This document shows positions 28,901-37,267 of a stretch of DNA of 64,000 nucleotides, one piece after another (position 1 is the first letter of the stretch; each line of letters begins with the position of its first letter). The DNA is from Portibacter lacus (GTDB lineage Bacteria; Bacteroidota; Bacteroidia; Chitinophagales; Saprospiraceae): NCBI RefSeq assembly GCF_021533215.1, contig NZ_JAJNKA010000012.1, forward strand, positions 1 to 64,000, read 5' to 3'. Position numbers and translations under genes: made by a program. The notes beneath the pieces are model-generated. The model was not told the DNA's origin, searched no databases, and saw only the letters and a program-made list of their open reading frames with translations.

Positions 28901-29357
28901 TTTTCGCTTCTATGATATTCGCTCCGATTAAAGGTTCTCTTGTTTCGGAATCCATGATGACACCATAGATTTTAATTTTTTCTATTTTCTTAATTTCAGT
29001 TGTCTTGTTTGAAATAGAAGTCGAACCATCTTTCTTTAGTTTAATGACATAAGTCTGGTCGTTTAATTTTTTATAATCTAGTCCAGTTGTTTTTAGAACT
29101 TTCTTCAGAATTTGGTCAATAGGTTGGTCGTAAGATTGTTTTTCTACCATTAACTTGTCGACTTGTTCCGCGTCGAAGATTATTCCTACACCATAATGTT
29201 TCGAAATTTCATTAAGCAGATTACTCAACTTAACTTTTTGTGTGTCGTTTTGGGTAGAAACATATGAAGTTTTACCTAAGGCGAGGGAGATATTTTGAGA
29301 ACTACTTATTAAGCCTAGAAGGATTAATAAAAATATATTTTTAGTAATTTTTTTCAT
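25989..29357 (-). CDS. SusC/RagA family transporter with STN signalling domain (xylan locus)
   Basis: 1122 residues. After the signal peptide lies an STN (secretin/TonB short N-terminal) domain (about 40-108, 'LLNEISKHYGVGIIFDAEQVD'), then a CarboxypepD-reg-like domain (about 130-205), TonB box 'DEVVVVGYGSQKKSDLTGAV', plug ('VRIRGTGSTL', 'ILKDASATAIYGARAANGVVLITTK') and barrel ending 'ITCGANINF'. An STN domain usually touches a FecR anti-sigma factor and signals substrate binding, matching the FecR gene 1 bp upstream. With SusD it would import xylo-oligosaccharides. Confidence 0.95.
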   Translation of the reverse strand: MKKITKNIFLLILLGLISSSQNISLALGKTSYVSTQNDTQKVKLSNLLNEISKHYGVGIIFDAEQVDKLMVEKQSYDQPIDQILKKVLKTTGLDYKKLNDQTYVIKLKKDGSTSISNKTTEIKKIEKIKIYGVIMDSETREPLIGANIIEAKTKQGTIADIDGNYELTVEEGAVLDVSYISYESKEVIAKSAGEMNIFLSKSAKILDEVVVVGYGSQKKSDLTGAVSSIGLKELEQLPSTGLEQALQGRSAGVFITQNSGAPGGGMSVRIRGTGSTLTAEPLYVIDGIPIVNDNQGTSATFERDGGGQYSSALTTINPNDIESIEILKDASATAIYGARAANGVVLITTKKGTSGSQTISFDSYVGMQQLYKTIPVMDLRQYAEYLQDIGLGTNVEEFENLDLLGPGTDWQDVIFRNAFMRNNQFSLTGGSEKTRFSFTAGVHKKNGIVIGSDFSRNSTKLNVDHSFNKKVRIGANILASRTKENITFNDNSNGVIYTALLTPPLVPAKTLDGNFGAPPDGNNIVLQFDNPLANAVEIEDINRKSRLLGSIYAEFDVTSWLKYRMELATDVLYTNHNTFWPAYDRGTVSRKSKVRRNNNNSLYWLNKHLLTFQKTIAKDHNVTVLAGFEAQEGTYEWLSASRENLPSNDLMELNLGDAGTQVVNGGAGHWALLSYFGRLNYGYADRYLLTSTLRADGSSRFGANNKYGLFPSLAFAWRTSQENFLKDVKQLSNLKFRVGYGAVGNQEIGLYSFASNLRATNAVIGNQLLTAFAPDNIANEDVKWESSIQFNLGMDLGLFNNRIEFIVDIYNKTSRDMLLPAILPATAGGLNPPFINIGEMRNNGLELTLNTQNLTGKTNWKTSANFSINRNEVVNLGSTGSLTGIIQQLPITRTVEGLPIGQYYGHIADGIFNDLSEIAEAPFQETGTRPGDIKFRDINGDGVINDADKTFIGSPHPDFTVNVINDINIGNFDISIFIRGVYGNEVFNMLARDIEGTGAWVNQSQVVLDRWTTDNLDAEVPRANGNDPNSNRRISSRFVEDGSYIRLQNASIGYTLPKVLTNKYKISLIRLYASGQNLFTFSKYSGYDPEIGSFNQNPLINGVDNGRFPVGRSITCGANINF

Positions 29358-29358
29358 A

Positions 29359-30294
29359 CTATTTTAAAACGATTTTACCATTTTGATGAATGAGTCTAAT
29401 GTTATATATCTCAGCTATTGCATTAAGAAGTAATAGCGGATCATTTTGATTTATGGTCGTTGTGATTTTTCTGTCCTTTAGTTTGGGGTTACCAAGGCTA
29501 ACATCTAATTCATAAGAATTATTTATAGTATTAATTACCTCCTGTAGGGGCATATTTTTAAAAGCCAGCGAATTTTTCATCCAAGAATCAAAAATTTGGA
29601 TATCATTATTGGATTGCATAGCTACTTGGCCATTAGATAAAGTAAGCAAATCACCAGGTGCCATTTCAAAGGTTCTGTCATTGTTCTTGAAATTGATTTT
29701 GCCTTCTTCTAGAATTACTCGAGTATAGATGGAATCTGACTTAACAAGAAACTTAGTGCCTAGTACTGTAATGGATCCATTCGGCAGATTCACAATGAAT
29801 GGTTTACTTTTAGTAACTTCAAAGTAAGCTTCCCCGGTTAACCAGAGTTCTCTTTTTTTACTACCACTCCACGATTCTTTGTAGGTGATGGTTCCTCCCT
29901 TTCTTAGATGAACTTGGGTTAGATCAGAAAGGTGAACTTCTAAATTCTGAAAAGTTGCTTCTTTCGTGATCATTGGGTAATCCTCCTTTAAGTACTGATT
30001 AAAAACAGCTACTGTTCCTAATGCGAATACAAAGACAGCGCAAATTTTCAAAAGAGGATAAATTTTTCTTTTCAAAAGTGATGGCTGTGTTACCTTGCTC
30101 TTTGGCGTGAACATCATTACCAAGAATTTAGCGTCCATTATTTCATCTTGCAAATGGGGATACCTTTTTATAATATATTCCCATTTTTTAACGGAGGATC
30201 TAGGACTTCCCTGACAGTATTCCTGGAAATCTTCTTTTGCAGCAATCTCTTCTGCAGTAGAATTTTTTCTAATAAAATGCTTTTTTCGTAACAT
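29359..30294 (-). CDS. FecR family anti-sigma factor
   Basis: 311 residues with a cytoplasmic N-terminal part, one membrane helix (about 84-102, 'ICAVFVFALGTVAVFNQYL') and a periplasmic FecR domain ('TVLGTKFLVKSDS', 'RKGGTITYKESWSGSKKRELWLTGEAYFEV', 'EEGKINFKNNDRTFEMAPGDLLTLSNG'), plus the C-terminal STN-like segment usual in Bacteroidota ('NMPLQEVINTINNSYELDVSL'). It would relay the state of the STN-type SusC to an ECF sigma factor. That sigma factor normally lies just upstream; here there are only 125 non-coding bases and then a TonB-domain gene. Confidence 0.92.
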   Translation of the reverse strand: MLRKKHFIRKNSTAEEIAAKEDFQEYCQGSPRSSVKKWEYIIKRYPHLQDEIMDAKFLVMMFTPKSKVTQPSLLKRKIYPLLKICAVFVFALGTVAVFNQYLKEDYPMITKEATFQNLEVHLSDLTQVHLRKGGTITYKESWSGSKKRELWLTGEAYFEVTKSKPFIVNLPNGSITVLGTKFLVKSDSIYTRVILEEGKINFKNNDRTFEMAPGDLLTLSNGQVAMQSNNDIQIFDSWMKNSLAFKNMPLQEVINTINNSYELDVSLGNPKLKDRKITTTINQNDPLLLLNAIAEIYNIRLIHQNGKIVLK

Positions 30295-30419
30295 TACTAT
30301 TATAGAGCATCTCAGAATTGTTTTTTACTATAGAATCAAAATTTATTTTGTAGATAAATTTAGTAAGCTTTAATAAGTCTTTGTTTATAGCCGTTTCAGC
30401 GAATAATATTTTTTAAGAG

Positions 30420-30890
30420 CTAATCTGGCTTCGAGGAGGTTCTAATCGTGTAGTTATAGCTTGTAGATGTGCTACTTGTACTAGAAATAGTATAAGAGTT
30501 GTTGCTAAGCTTAGGATCTTGATTTGGACCTTGCTTAGGAAGTGACTTCGGAAGTGGAGTGACCACTTTCTTCAGTCGGAAGTGAATATTTATTTTTTTC
30601 TGAAAACCAATCTTTTTCTTGTACGACTTCGGAACTTCATATTTAAGATTAGAAACTATTCTGATAGCTTCTTCATCACATCCATGACCGATACCAGAAA
30701 TCACTTTTACACTATGTACTTTGCCCTGATAATTGACATGAAACTTTAGATTGACCGTCCCTTGGATTCCTTCTTTTTTCGCTAATTCAGGATATTGTAA
30801 TTCATTTTGTATAAAGCGTTTTAAGGCCTCCATGCCGCCTTTGTAAAACGCTCTTTGTATAAAATGTTTTTCTTTTTTTGATCTTTTCAA
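30420..30890 (-). CDS. Stand-alone TonB C-terminal domain protein
   Basis: 156 residues. The core (about 14-106, 'LQYPELAKKEGIQGTVNLKFHV', 'VKVISGIGHGCDEEAIRIVSNL') is the TonB C-terminal domain that normally contacts outer-membrane receptors. There is no membrane anchor and no signal peptide; the N-terminus is basic (MKRSKKEKHF) and the tail is rich in Ser, Thr and Pro. Whether it is exported is unclear. It starts 9 bp after parC on the same strand, so it is probably read with parC. It could be a remnant of a longer TonB or an adaptor. Confidence 0.75.
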   Translation of the reverse strand: MKRSKKEKHFIQRAFYKGGMEALKRFIQNELQYPELAKKEGIQGTVNLKFHVNYQGKVHSVKVISGIGHGCDEEAIRIVSNLKYEVPKSYKKKIGFQKKINIHFRLKKVVTPLPKSLPKQGPNQDPKLSNNSYTISSTSSTSTSYNYTIRTSSKPD

Positions 30891-30899
30891 GTTTCGTTA

Positions 30900-33572
30900 T
30901 TAAACATCAAATTCAATGGTATCTCCAGTATTTAAATCATCATCCTTTTTTGGTGGATCTACACTGCCGAATAAGTCAACCTGCTTCGGTTCTTCTTCAG
31001 ATTTATTATCTTCAGATGATGTATCTTCTACTATAATTTCAGGGGAAATATCTTTGGTCGATAATAATTTATAATCTCCTAATTTATTTCCAAGTGCCTT
31101 CCATCCTTTAATATCGATAAATTCTTGAAGAACAAGATCTTCTTCGAATTTCTCATTTTGGGACTTATAGGTATAATGTAATGTTGCTTGAGGATGAGTA
31201 CTTACATAGAATAGTTTAGAAGACCTATGTTCTGTAATAAAATGGAACCTTGTGGATAAGGTAGAAGTTTCAATCTGAAACCGCTTCACCATAGTCCATC
31301 CTTTTTCACCTTCATAATAAACGACACTTACGGGAGCATCCGGATTAAATTTCTCGATGATTTCTAACTCTTTTACATCATACTTAAGAAATTCGTCTGG
31401 CTCCTTAAGCTCGTAACTTCCATCTTTGTAAATAGCTAAAATTAAGTCTCCAGTATCAAATTGACCTAAATACTTACCTCTTTCTTCTTTATTAAGTCTT
31501 CCACTTACTTCGTCCATGTAGTATTTCAATGCACCTAACGAAGATTTACCAACTTCAATTTGCGTAACTTTCTTAATCGGATATTTAGTAACGATATTTC
31601 CACCTGCTCCTCTTCCTTTAATCGCAATATCATTAAAATCAAATTCGAAAACCTTCTTTTTCGCACTACAACCAGGAGAAAGTTGAACAGAAACGGTTTC
31701 TATTTCACCATTAGGATTGCTTGTAAAATATAAGACTTTAGAACCTTCGCCGCCTTTTGTAAGGTCGTATGATTTATCACGTGTGATGCTCTGAACTTGG
31801 AATCTTTTCGCCATGGTACGGCCCGTTTTCGAGTCCACATAGAACATATTATAGGTAGTCCGGTCATCACCTTTTTTCCATACGGCTGCGTGGATGATAT
31901 TCTTCCCTACGAATACTTTATCACTTACTCTTGAAACCTGGAAGCTTCCATCTTTCTTGAATGCAATGATGTCATCGATGTCTGAACATGGTCCGATAAA
32001 TTCGTCCTTCTTTAATCCTGTTCCAACGAAACCTTCTTTGTAATTCACATACAATTTCGCATTATTCGCTACTACCTGACGTGCTTCTATCGTTTCTAAA
32101 GTGGTAATGGTTGTTTTTCTTTCTTGATCCTTGCCATACTTAGACAAAAGTCTTTCGAAATAAGCGATCGTATATTCCGTCAGTGTTGCAAGATTCTGCT
32201 CCACCTCACTAAGCTCTTGCTCAATATTCGCGATCAGTTCGTCCGCTTTGAACGTATTAAACTTAGAAATTCTCTTGATTTTTATTTCGGTCAATCTAAG
32301 AATATCGTCTTCCGTAATATCTCTTGTTAATCTAATCTTCCCTGCAGGATCGGCATCCGTCATTCCAGGTGTGATGATGTATTTCTTAAGTCCGACATCG
32401 ATTGCTTCGATAACTTCCTCCCAAGTTTCACACTCTTCTATATCTCTGTATATCCTATTTTCAATAAAGATCTTCTCAAGACTAGCAAAATGCCATTTTT
32501 CTTCTAGTTCACCCTTACGAATTTCCAGCTCTTGTCTAAGTAAGTCCTTAGTGTTAAACGTCGAAGTCTCTAGAATTTCCTCAACGGTTAGGAAATGGGG
32601 TTTGTTGTCAATGATTACACAAGCATTAGGTGAGATACTTATTTCACATAATGTAAATGCATATAAGGCATCCATGGTGACCTCAGGAGAAACGCCTGAA
32701 GCTAATTCTATTAAAACCTCTACATCTCTTGCGGTATTATCTATAACCTTCTTGATTTTTATTTTTCCCTTATCATTCGCTTTGATAATACTGTCTATAA
32801 GGGAAGTTGTTGTGGTTGCATAAGGCAACTCTTTTATCGCAAGGAAATTTTTATCTGTTATTTCAATTTTAGATCTTACTTTAACTTTTCCACCTCTTTT
32901 CCCGCCATTGTACTCTGAAACATCTATCGATCCGCCTGTATCGAAGTCTGGGTAAATGTTTACTTTTTTCCCTTGAAGAATTTTTATAGAAGCTTTTATT
33001 AATTCGTTAAAATTGTGGGGAAGAATTTTTGTAGATAATCCTACTGCAATTCCATCAGCTCCTTGTGAAAGAAGTAGTGGAAATTTAACTGGAAGGTTAA
33101 TCGGTTCTTTATTTCGACCGTCATAACTTAATTGCCAGTTTGTTGTCTGGGCATTGAAACCAACTTCTAGGGCAAACTTTGTTAATCTTGCTTCTATATA
33201 CCTTGCTGCGGCTGCAGAGTCACCAGTCCGAGTATCTCCCCAGTTACCTTGGCAATCGATCATCAAGTCTTTCTGCCCTAGCTTTACAAGTGCATCTCCG
33301 ATTGCTGCATCACCATGCGGGTGATACTGCATAGTGTGTCCGATGAGGTTAGCTACTTTATGATAACGGCCATCATCTTTTTCCTTCATAGAATAAAGAA
33401 TCCTACGCTGAACTGGTTTCAGACCATCATTAATCGTAGGAATTGCTCGTTCTAGGATTACGTAAGATGCGTAATCCAGAAAATAATCTTCATACATTCC
33501 TGAAATAGAAACGATATTTTCATCAGAGTTTGCTTCGCCTTTAAGGTTACCGTTGTTCTTATCTTCTTCCAT
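30900..33572 (-). CDS. parC: DNA topoisomerase IV subunit A
   Basis: 890 residues. With ParE it decatenates daughter chromosomes. The N-terminal breakage-rejoining core contains 'DGLKPVQRRILYSM', 'HPHGDAAIG' (the fluoroquinolone-resistance region) and catalytic Tyr125 in 'AAARYIEARL'. The C-terminal beta-pinwheel lacks a GyrA box (QRRGGKG type), which together with the 'SGMYEDYFLDYASYVILERAIP' start and the length supports ParC over GyrA. The acidic tail ('DLFGSVDPPKKDDDLNTGDTIEFDV') is common in Bacteroidota ParC. It is divergent from the ECF sigma gene. Confidence 0.93.
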   Translation of the reverse strand: MEEDKNNGNLKGEANSDENIVSISGMYEDYFLDYASYVILERAIPTINDGLKPVQRRILYSMKEKDDGRYHKVANLIGHTMQYHPHGDAAIGDALVKLGQKDLMIDCQGNWGDTRTGDSAAAARYIEARLTKFALEVGFNAQTTNWQLSYDGRNKEPINLPVKFPLLLSQGADGIAVGLSTKILPHNFNELIKASIKILQGKKVNIYPDFDTGGSIDVSEYNGGKRGGKVKVRSKIEITDKNFLAIKELPYATTTTSLIDSIIKANDKGKIKIKKVIDNTARDVEVLIELASGVSPEVTMDALYAFTLCEISISPNACVIIDNKPHFLTVEEILETSTFNTKDLLRQELEIRKGELEEKWHFASLEKIFIENRIYRDIEECETWEEVIEAIDVGLKKYIITPGMTDADPAGKIRLTRDITEDDILRLTEIKIKRISKFNTFKADELIANIEQELSEVEQNLATLTEYTIAYFERLLSKYGKDQERKTTITTLETIEARQVVANNAKLYVNYKEGFVGTGLKKDEFIGPCSDIDDIIAFKKDGSFQVSRVSDKVFVGKNIIHAAVWKKGDDRTTYNMFYVDSKTGRTMAKRFQVQSITRDKSYDLTKGGEGSKVLYFTSNPNGEIETVSVQLSPGCSAKKKVFEFDFNDIAIKGRGAGGNIVTKYPIKKVTQIEVGKSSLGALKYYMDEVSGRLNKEERGKYLGQFDTGDLILAIYKDGSYELKEPDEFLKYDVKELEIIEKFNPDAPVSVVYYEGEKGWTMVKRFQIETSTLSTRFHFITEHRSSKLFYVSTHPQATLHYTYKSQNEKFEEDLVLQEFIDIKGWKALGNKLGDYKLLSTKDISPEIIVEDTSSEDNKSEEEPKQVDLFGSVDPPKKDDDLNTGDTIEFDV

Positions 33573-33592
33573 ACTTGCTTTAGTGGTAGCTG

Positions 33593-33600
33593 CAAAAATA
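33593..33600 (-). promoter_or_regulatory. Candidate -7 element for parC
   Basis: On the minus strand TATTTTTG fits the Bacteroidota -7 consensus TAnnTTTG, about 20 bp before the parC ATG. No clear -33 TTTG was found at the right distance. Confidence 0.35.
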
Positions 33601-33760
33601 TGAAAGATTATTTACATATATTAATTACTTGGGATTATAGCAGTAATTACTTAACAAAATTTTAAGAATAAGGGCAGATTAAGCAGCGTAGGTTGTTAAA
33701 AAAGCGTTATGGAAATAACTTTAATTAAATAAGTTGGAGCTAAATGGTTAATTTAGTAGC

Positions 33761-34324
33761 ATGGATGTAGTATTGGATTTACAACATAATGAAGAAAGCT
33801 TTATACAGGCTTGTGTTCGCAATGAAAAGTGGGCACAGAAAAAGCTGTATGAGGACTACTATGGTGCTATGATGCCGCTTTGCATGCGATATACGAACAA
33901 TAGGGAAGATGCGCTCGATGTTTTGCATGAAGGATTTATTAAAGTATTTAGAAATATCAGCAAGTATAAGCCTGGGACATCATTAAATTCTTGGATAAGA
34001 AGAATAATGGTCAACACATCCATCGATTACTATCGAAAGATGTCAAGAAGGAGAACAGAAGATCTAGATGCTGTTTTTGATGTGTCGTCTAGTGATCCAG
34101 ATGCACTGAGCGAGATGTCAGCACAAGAGATTATTGATGCGCTTCAGTTGTTAACTCCTGCTTATAGAACAGTATTTAACCTTTATGTAATAGAAGGTTA
34201 TCCACATAAAGAAATTGCAAAAATTCTAAATATTACAGAATCAACCTCCAGATCAAACTTAGTTAAAGCAAGAACAAAATTAAAAAATATACTATTGGCG
34301 AAGTCCAAGATCTATGGAGAATAA
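33761..34324 (+). CDS. ECF-type RNA polymerase sigma factor
   Basis: 187 residues with sigma region 2 (about 25-95, 'YEDYYGAMMPLCMRYTNNREDALDVLHEGFIKVFRNI', 'SWIRRIMVNTSIDYYRK') and region 4 (about 122-175, 'LTPAYRTVFNLYVIEGYPHKEIAKILNITESTSRSNLVKAR'). It belongs to the Bacteroidota ECF type that pairs with membrane anti-sigma proteins. The downstream gene overlaps it by 11 bp and carries the likely anti-sigma region, so the pair regulate together. Its regulon cannot be read from the window. Confidence 0.93.
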   Translation: MDVVLDLQHNEESFIQACVRNEKWAQKKLYEDYYGAMMPLCMRYTNNREDALDVLHEGFIKVFRNISKYKPGTSLNSWIRRIMVNTSIDYYRKMSRRRTEDLDAVFDVSSSDPDALSEMSAQEIIDALQLLTPAYRTVFNLYVIEGYPHKEIAKILNITESTSRSNLVKARTKLKNILLAKSKIYGE

Positions 34325-35978
34325 GTCATTCGACGATATCATCAAATCAAAATTGGAATCCTTTTCTTCGGAAATAGATCCAAATGCTTGGGATCTGTTC
34401 CAGGAAAGTGAAGCTGATGCTACATTTGATGAATCTGTTGCGAGCAAGCTTGATGCATTTGTATTAGATGAAGTTCCTGCAGAATTTGATTTCTTAAATG
34501 AGGAAGTGGAAGGTCCAATTAGTTTCGATGCTTTAATCGGAGCTAAGCTTGCAGGACTCAGTGTTAATGATAATTCTGATTGGGATCAATTCGAAAAAAT
34601 ATTAGATCAAGACCTTGCTTTTGATCAAGAGGTGTCTAACAAGGTTGCCGGCTATGAAGCTCCTTTAAGCGAGAGTCAATGGCCTAAACTAGCCGCTCAT
34701 CTGGAAAAAGTAGAGAAGAGAAGAAGACGTATCGTTATTACTAAACTAATAGAAGCTGCTGTCTTTATTCTGTTCATTCTATCAATAATGCAGCTGTATC
34801 CTATCCATAATATTACTAAGAAATCAGTATATCGAACGCATGGAGTTGTTCAGGATTTAAACAATAGTAAGTCTAATGCACTGGATGCAGTTAATTCTGA
34901 AAAAGAAGAACTACTGGTCAGTCATTCGAAAATAAACGCTAACAATATAGCAAATGATGTTATTGCAGCATCAACGGCTTCAAATATTTCTTTAGAAGGC
35001 AGTAATAATTCAGCTAATATCGTTTCAGCAGAAGGTGCAAGTTTTACTGGTATGAATGGACGACAGGCTATTGTTATGTCTCAGCCATTAGCAAAAAGAA
35101 ATATAGCCTCCTTAGTTTACACAAGAGATGAAGAGGTTAGTTTTAGACAGAAAGAGTCGAGTAATTACATATCCTTAATTGATATTCCTGAAATTCCGAT
35201 TTTGGAAAGAGTAATTGCAGCACCAAGTTTCGATTTAGGAAAGTCTGTTAAGAAAGATCAGTATTGGTTTAATGTATACGGATCTCCTGAATTGAGCATA
35301 ATCAATACTCCATACGATAAGTCATATAACGATGATCGGTTTATTAATACAGAGACACAAGATGTAGAAGCGTATTCGCGCATTACAGATAGTTATAGTT
35401 TAGGAGCTAGTGTATCTAAAGAAACTGCAAATTGGGAAATAGAAGGTGGAATCGAATATACCTCTCTTAATTATTTTCCTAAGCAAGTAAAGGAAGTAAC
35501 AGGAAAGGCAAGTACTGGATATAAAACAACATTACTAAAAGAAATAATTTTTGATATTGTTGAAATCCCTGTTAATCTAAAGTATAGTTTATTTAGGAAG
35601 AAGGGGTGGAAAGTATATGGTACAAATGGTTTTTCAGCAGGTATCGTTGCATTTGCTAACTATGACATAGATGAAGATCCTTCTAAGCCATTATCAGCGG
35701 CATTAGCATCATCAGGTTTCCAAGGAAGAGTTGTAAGTGAAGAATCATTTGTAGATCGTAAGACATTCGATGAGGGATTTTTAAAGACAGAAAATTTCAA
35801 GGAGAATATTTTTGCAAGTGTTAGTGCTGGGTTTGGTGTGAGTAAAGAAATATCAGATAAGATAGCTTTCTATGTACAACCTACTTATCACTATAATCTA
35901 TCTCAAAGTGGGCTAGGCCCTAATAATGATGTTCATCACAGGTTAGCTCTTCAGTTCGGAACAAAAGTTAGAATCTAG
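34314..35978 (+). CDS. Membrane protein with tandem anti-sigma-like repeats and beta-barrel-like C-terminus
   Basis: 554 residues. Four N-terminal repeats start at Phe6, Phe38, Phe71 and Phe103 (period 32-33) with the pattern F-D-x-x-(I/V)-x-x-K-(L/V)-x-(S/A/G)-(F/L/Y), followed by an acidic stretch and W or F. A basic stop-transfer sequence (EKRRRRI) precedes one membrane helix (about 140-161). The last 250 residues resemble the outer-membrane-type beta-barrel domain found at the end of many Bacteroidota anti-sigma-like proteins. The 11-bp overlap with the sigma gene and repeats on the cytoplasmic side suggest anti-sigma function. Repeat-mediated sigma binding is inferred. Confidence 0.75.
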   Translation: MENKSFDDIIKSKLESFSSEIDPNAWDLFQESEADATFDESVASKLDAFVLDEVPAEFDFLNEEVEGPISFDALIGAKLAGLSVNDNSDWDQFEKILDQDLAFDQEVSNKVAGYEAPLSESQWPKLAAHLEKVEKRRRRIVITKLIEAAVFILFILSIMQLYPIHNITKKSVYRTHGVVQDLNNSKSNALDAVNSEKEELLVSHSKINANNIANDVIAASTASNISLEGSNNSANIVSAEGASFTGMNGRQAIVMSQPLAKRNIASLVYTRDEEVSFRQKESSNYISLIDIPEIPILERVIAAPSFDLGKSVKKDQYWFNVYGSPELSIINTPYDKSYNDDRFINTETQDVEAYSRITDSYSLGASVSKETANWEIEGGIEYTSLNYFPKQVKEVTGKASTGYKTTLLKEIIFDIVEIPVNLKYSLFRKKGWKVYGTNGFSAGIVAFANYDIDEDPSKPLSAALASSGFQGRVVSEESFVDRKTFDEGFLKTENFKENIFASVSAGFGVSKEISDKIAFYVQPTYHYNLSQSGLGPNNDVHHRLALQFGTKVRI

Positions 35979-36040
35979 TTATTAGTTTCTGGTTTTTTGT
36001 TTTTAGGGATAAAAGAATTTCAAGCTCATTATGGTAAGAG

Positions 36041-36065
36041 GACATTGGACTTTAGTCCGAGCGAA
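36041..36065. repeat. Dispersed 25-bp intergenic repeat, copy 2
   Basis: Matches 15030-15054 at 23 of 25 positions. This copy contains GGACT-TT-AGTCC, a small palindrome that the other copy has partly lost. Confidence 0.7.
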
Positions 36066-36165
36066 TTGGGTAATCATGGATAAGTCATTCTGAAATAAAG
36101 CATACACTCATGTTGTCAGTTTCCCCCTTTTCAAATAAAACATTCACAGGCTCCGGGCAACTTCT

Positions 36166-37122
36166 TTAGTAATCCACGTTCTTAATCTTTTCAGCTTTAT
36201 TATTCCAAAGCGTAATTTTTCCTTGACTACTAGAAGTGATGACCTGTTTTCCATCCGGTGACCAATCAACACCCCACAAGTAATCTTCGGAAGAAATAGA
36301 TGCGTTTATAAGTTCGCCATCTTTAGTGTAAATACCTAACTTATCCGTTGCAGTGGCCAACTTATTGCCATCAGGGCTCCACCTAATATTTCGGTACTCA
36401 CCTTTGCTTCCAGTGACTTCATGAAGTTTTTCTCCTTTAACATTCCAAAACCTTAATGCTTTATTTTCTGCTTTCTCAAGGTCTCCATAATCGCCGATGA
36501 CAAAGAAGTCACCGCTAGGATGCCATTCAACACAAAGCATGAATATTTCCTTTTCTGTTGGATAAAATGAATTGAGTGTATCACCTTCTAGATTGTAGAT
36601 TCCTATTTGCGAACCGACAGCTACCAACTCATTTTTCAAAGGGTGCCAATCCAGGTCAGTAACGCCCTTTTTATCTCCCCTAAAACTGCTTATGAGGTTT
36701 CCTGAGGTATCAAATATGGAAACAATCCCTTCTAAATCAGAAACAGCAAGATATTCACCAGTATAGTTCCAGTCTACGGCGCGAGAAGCACTGTTTAGTC
36801 CAGAAAGTGCTGTCCATTGATCATGGTCTAAATCTAATATTTTAGCCTTGAATGTTGTGGATTGTGTGATAACGGCCAATTTATTTTGAGTCGGATGCCA
36901 TTTCACTCTGCTGAGAATTACATCTGGGACTTGATAGGTTTTTACTGTTTCTAGCGATTGGGCATCTAGTATCGTTAATACGTCTTGATAACCGCCTGTT
37001 GCAATGTACTTTCCATCGGGGCTGAACATAATGGTCCAAAGTGTTTCTTTCGGATTTTCATTTTGGCTAGATAAAAGTACGGGGAGTAATAAGAGAAAGA
37101 TTGACTTACATAAAATCTTCAT
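36166..37122 (-). CDS. Exported WD40-repeat protein
   Basis: 318 residues. After a signal peptide ending near 'LLSSQNENP' come about seven WD40-type blades: 'TIMFSPDGKYIATGGYQDVLTILD', 'VKWHPTQNKLAVI', 'VDWNYTGEYLAVSDLEGIVSIFD', 'LDWHPLKNELVAVG', 'VEWHPSGDFFVIGD', 'IRWSPDGNKLATATDK' and 'VDWSPDGKQVITSSSQGKITLWN'. It probably forms one propeller in the periplasm or at the surface, a protein-interaction platform of unknown role. Its ATG overlaps the stop of a 45-residue membrane protein (ATGA), so it belongs to a small operon starting at 37522. Confidence 0.88.
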   Translation of the reverse strand: MKILCKSIFLLLLPVLLSSQNENPKETLWTIMFSPDGKYIATGGYQDVLTILDAQSLETVKTYQVPDVILSRVKWHPTQNKLAVITQSTTFKAKILDLDHDQWTALSGLNSASRAVDWNYTGEYLAVSDLEGIVSIFDTSGNLISSFRGDKKGVTDLDWHPLKNELVAVGSQIGIYNLEGDTLNSFYPTEKEIFMLCVEWHPSGDFFVIGDYGDLEKAENKALRFWNVKGEKLHEVTGSKGEYRNIRWSPDGNKLATATDKLGIYTKDGELINASISSEDYLWGVDWSPDGKQVITSSSQGKITLWNNKAEKIKNVDY

Positions 37123-37256
37123 TTTTTTTTGTTAAACCTAAGACGAAATCTCATGATCATAGCAATCAGAAATGCAAAAAGAATGTAAAATATGATGATT
37201 ACATTTAATAGTGAGATCGTCGAGCCCAAGAAAAGAACGAATAATCCTGAACTCAA
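37119..37256 (-). CDS. Small membrane protein (45 residues)
   Basis: From a TTG at 37256 the frame reads MSSGLFVLFLGSTISLLNVI and continues through hydrophobic residues to a basic end (RFRLRFNKKK). It is one or two membrane helices. Its TGA overlaps the ATG of the WD40 gene (ATGA) and it starts 11 bp after the upstream gene. An in-frame stop just before leaves TTG as the most plausible start. No family recognised; translation is inferred from the overlaps. Confidence 0.55.
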   Translation of the reverse strand: MSSGLFVLFLGSTISLLNVIIIFYILFAFLIAMIMRFRLRFNKKK

Positions 37257-37267
37257 AAATCTATAGC

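Noticed and set aside
32248-32823. 191-codon plus-strand frame
   Set aside because: Antisense shadow of parC, without start context or domain.
30900-33572. Assignment as gyrA
   Set aside because: The C-terminal domain has no GyrA box and the length and N-terminus fit Bacteroidota ParC better.
33761-34324. Sigma factor as partner of the FecR at 29359
   Set aside because: It is on the other strand 3.5 kb away and overlaps its own anti-sigma-like gene, so pairing with FecR is not supported.
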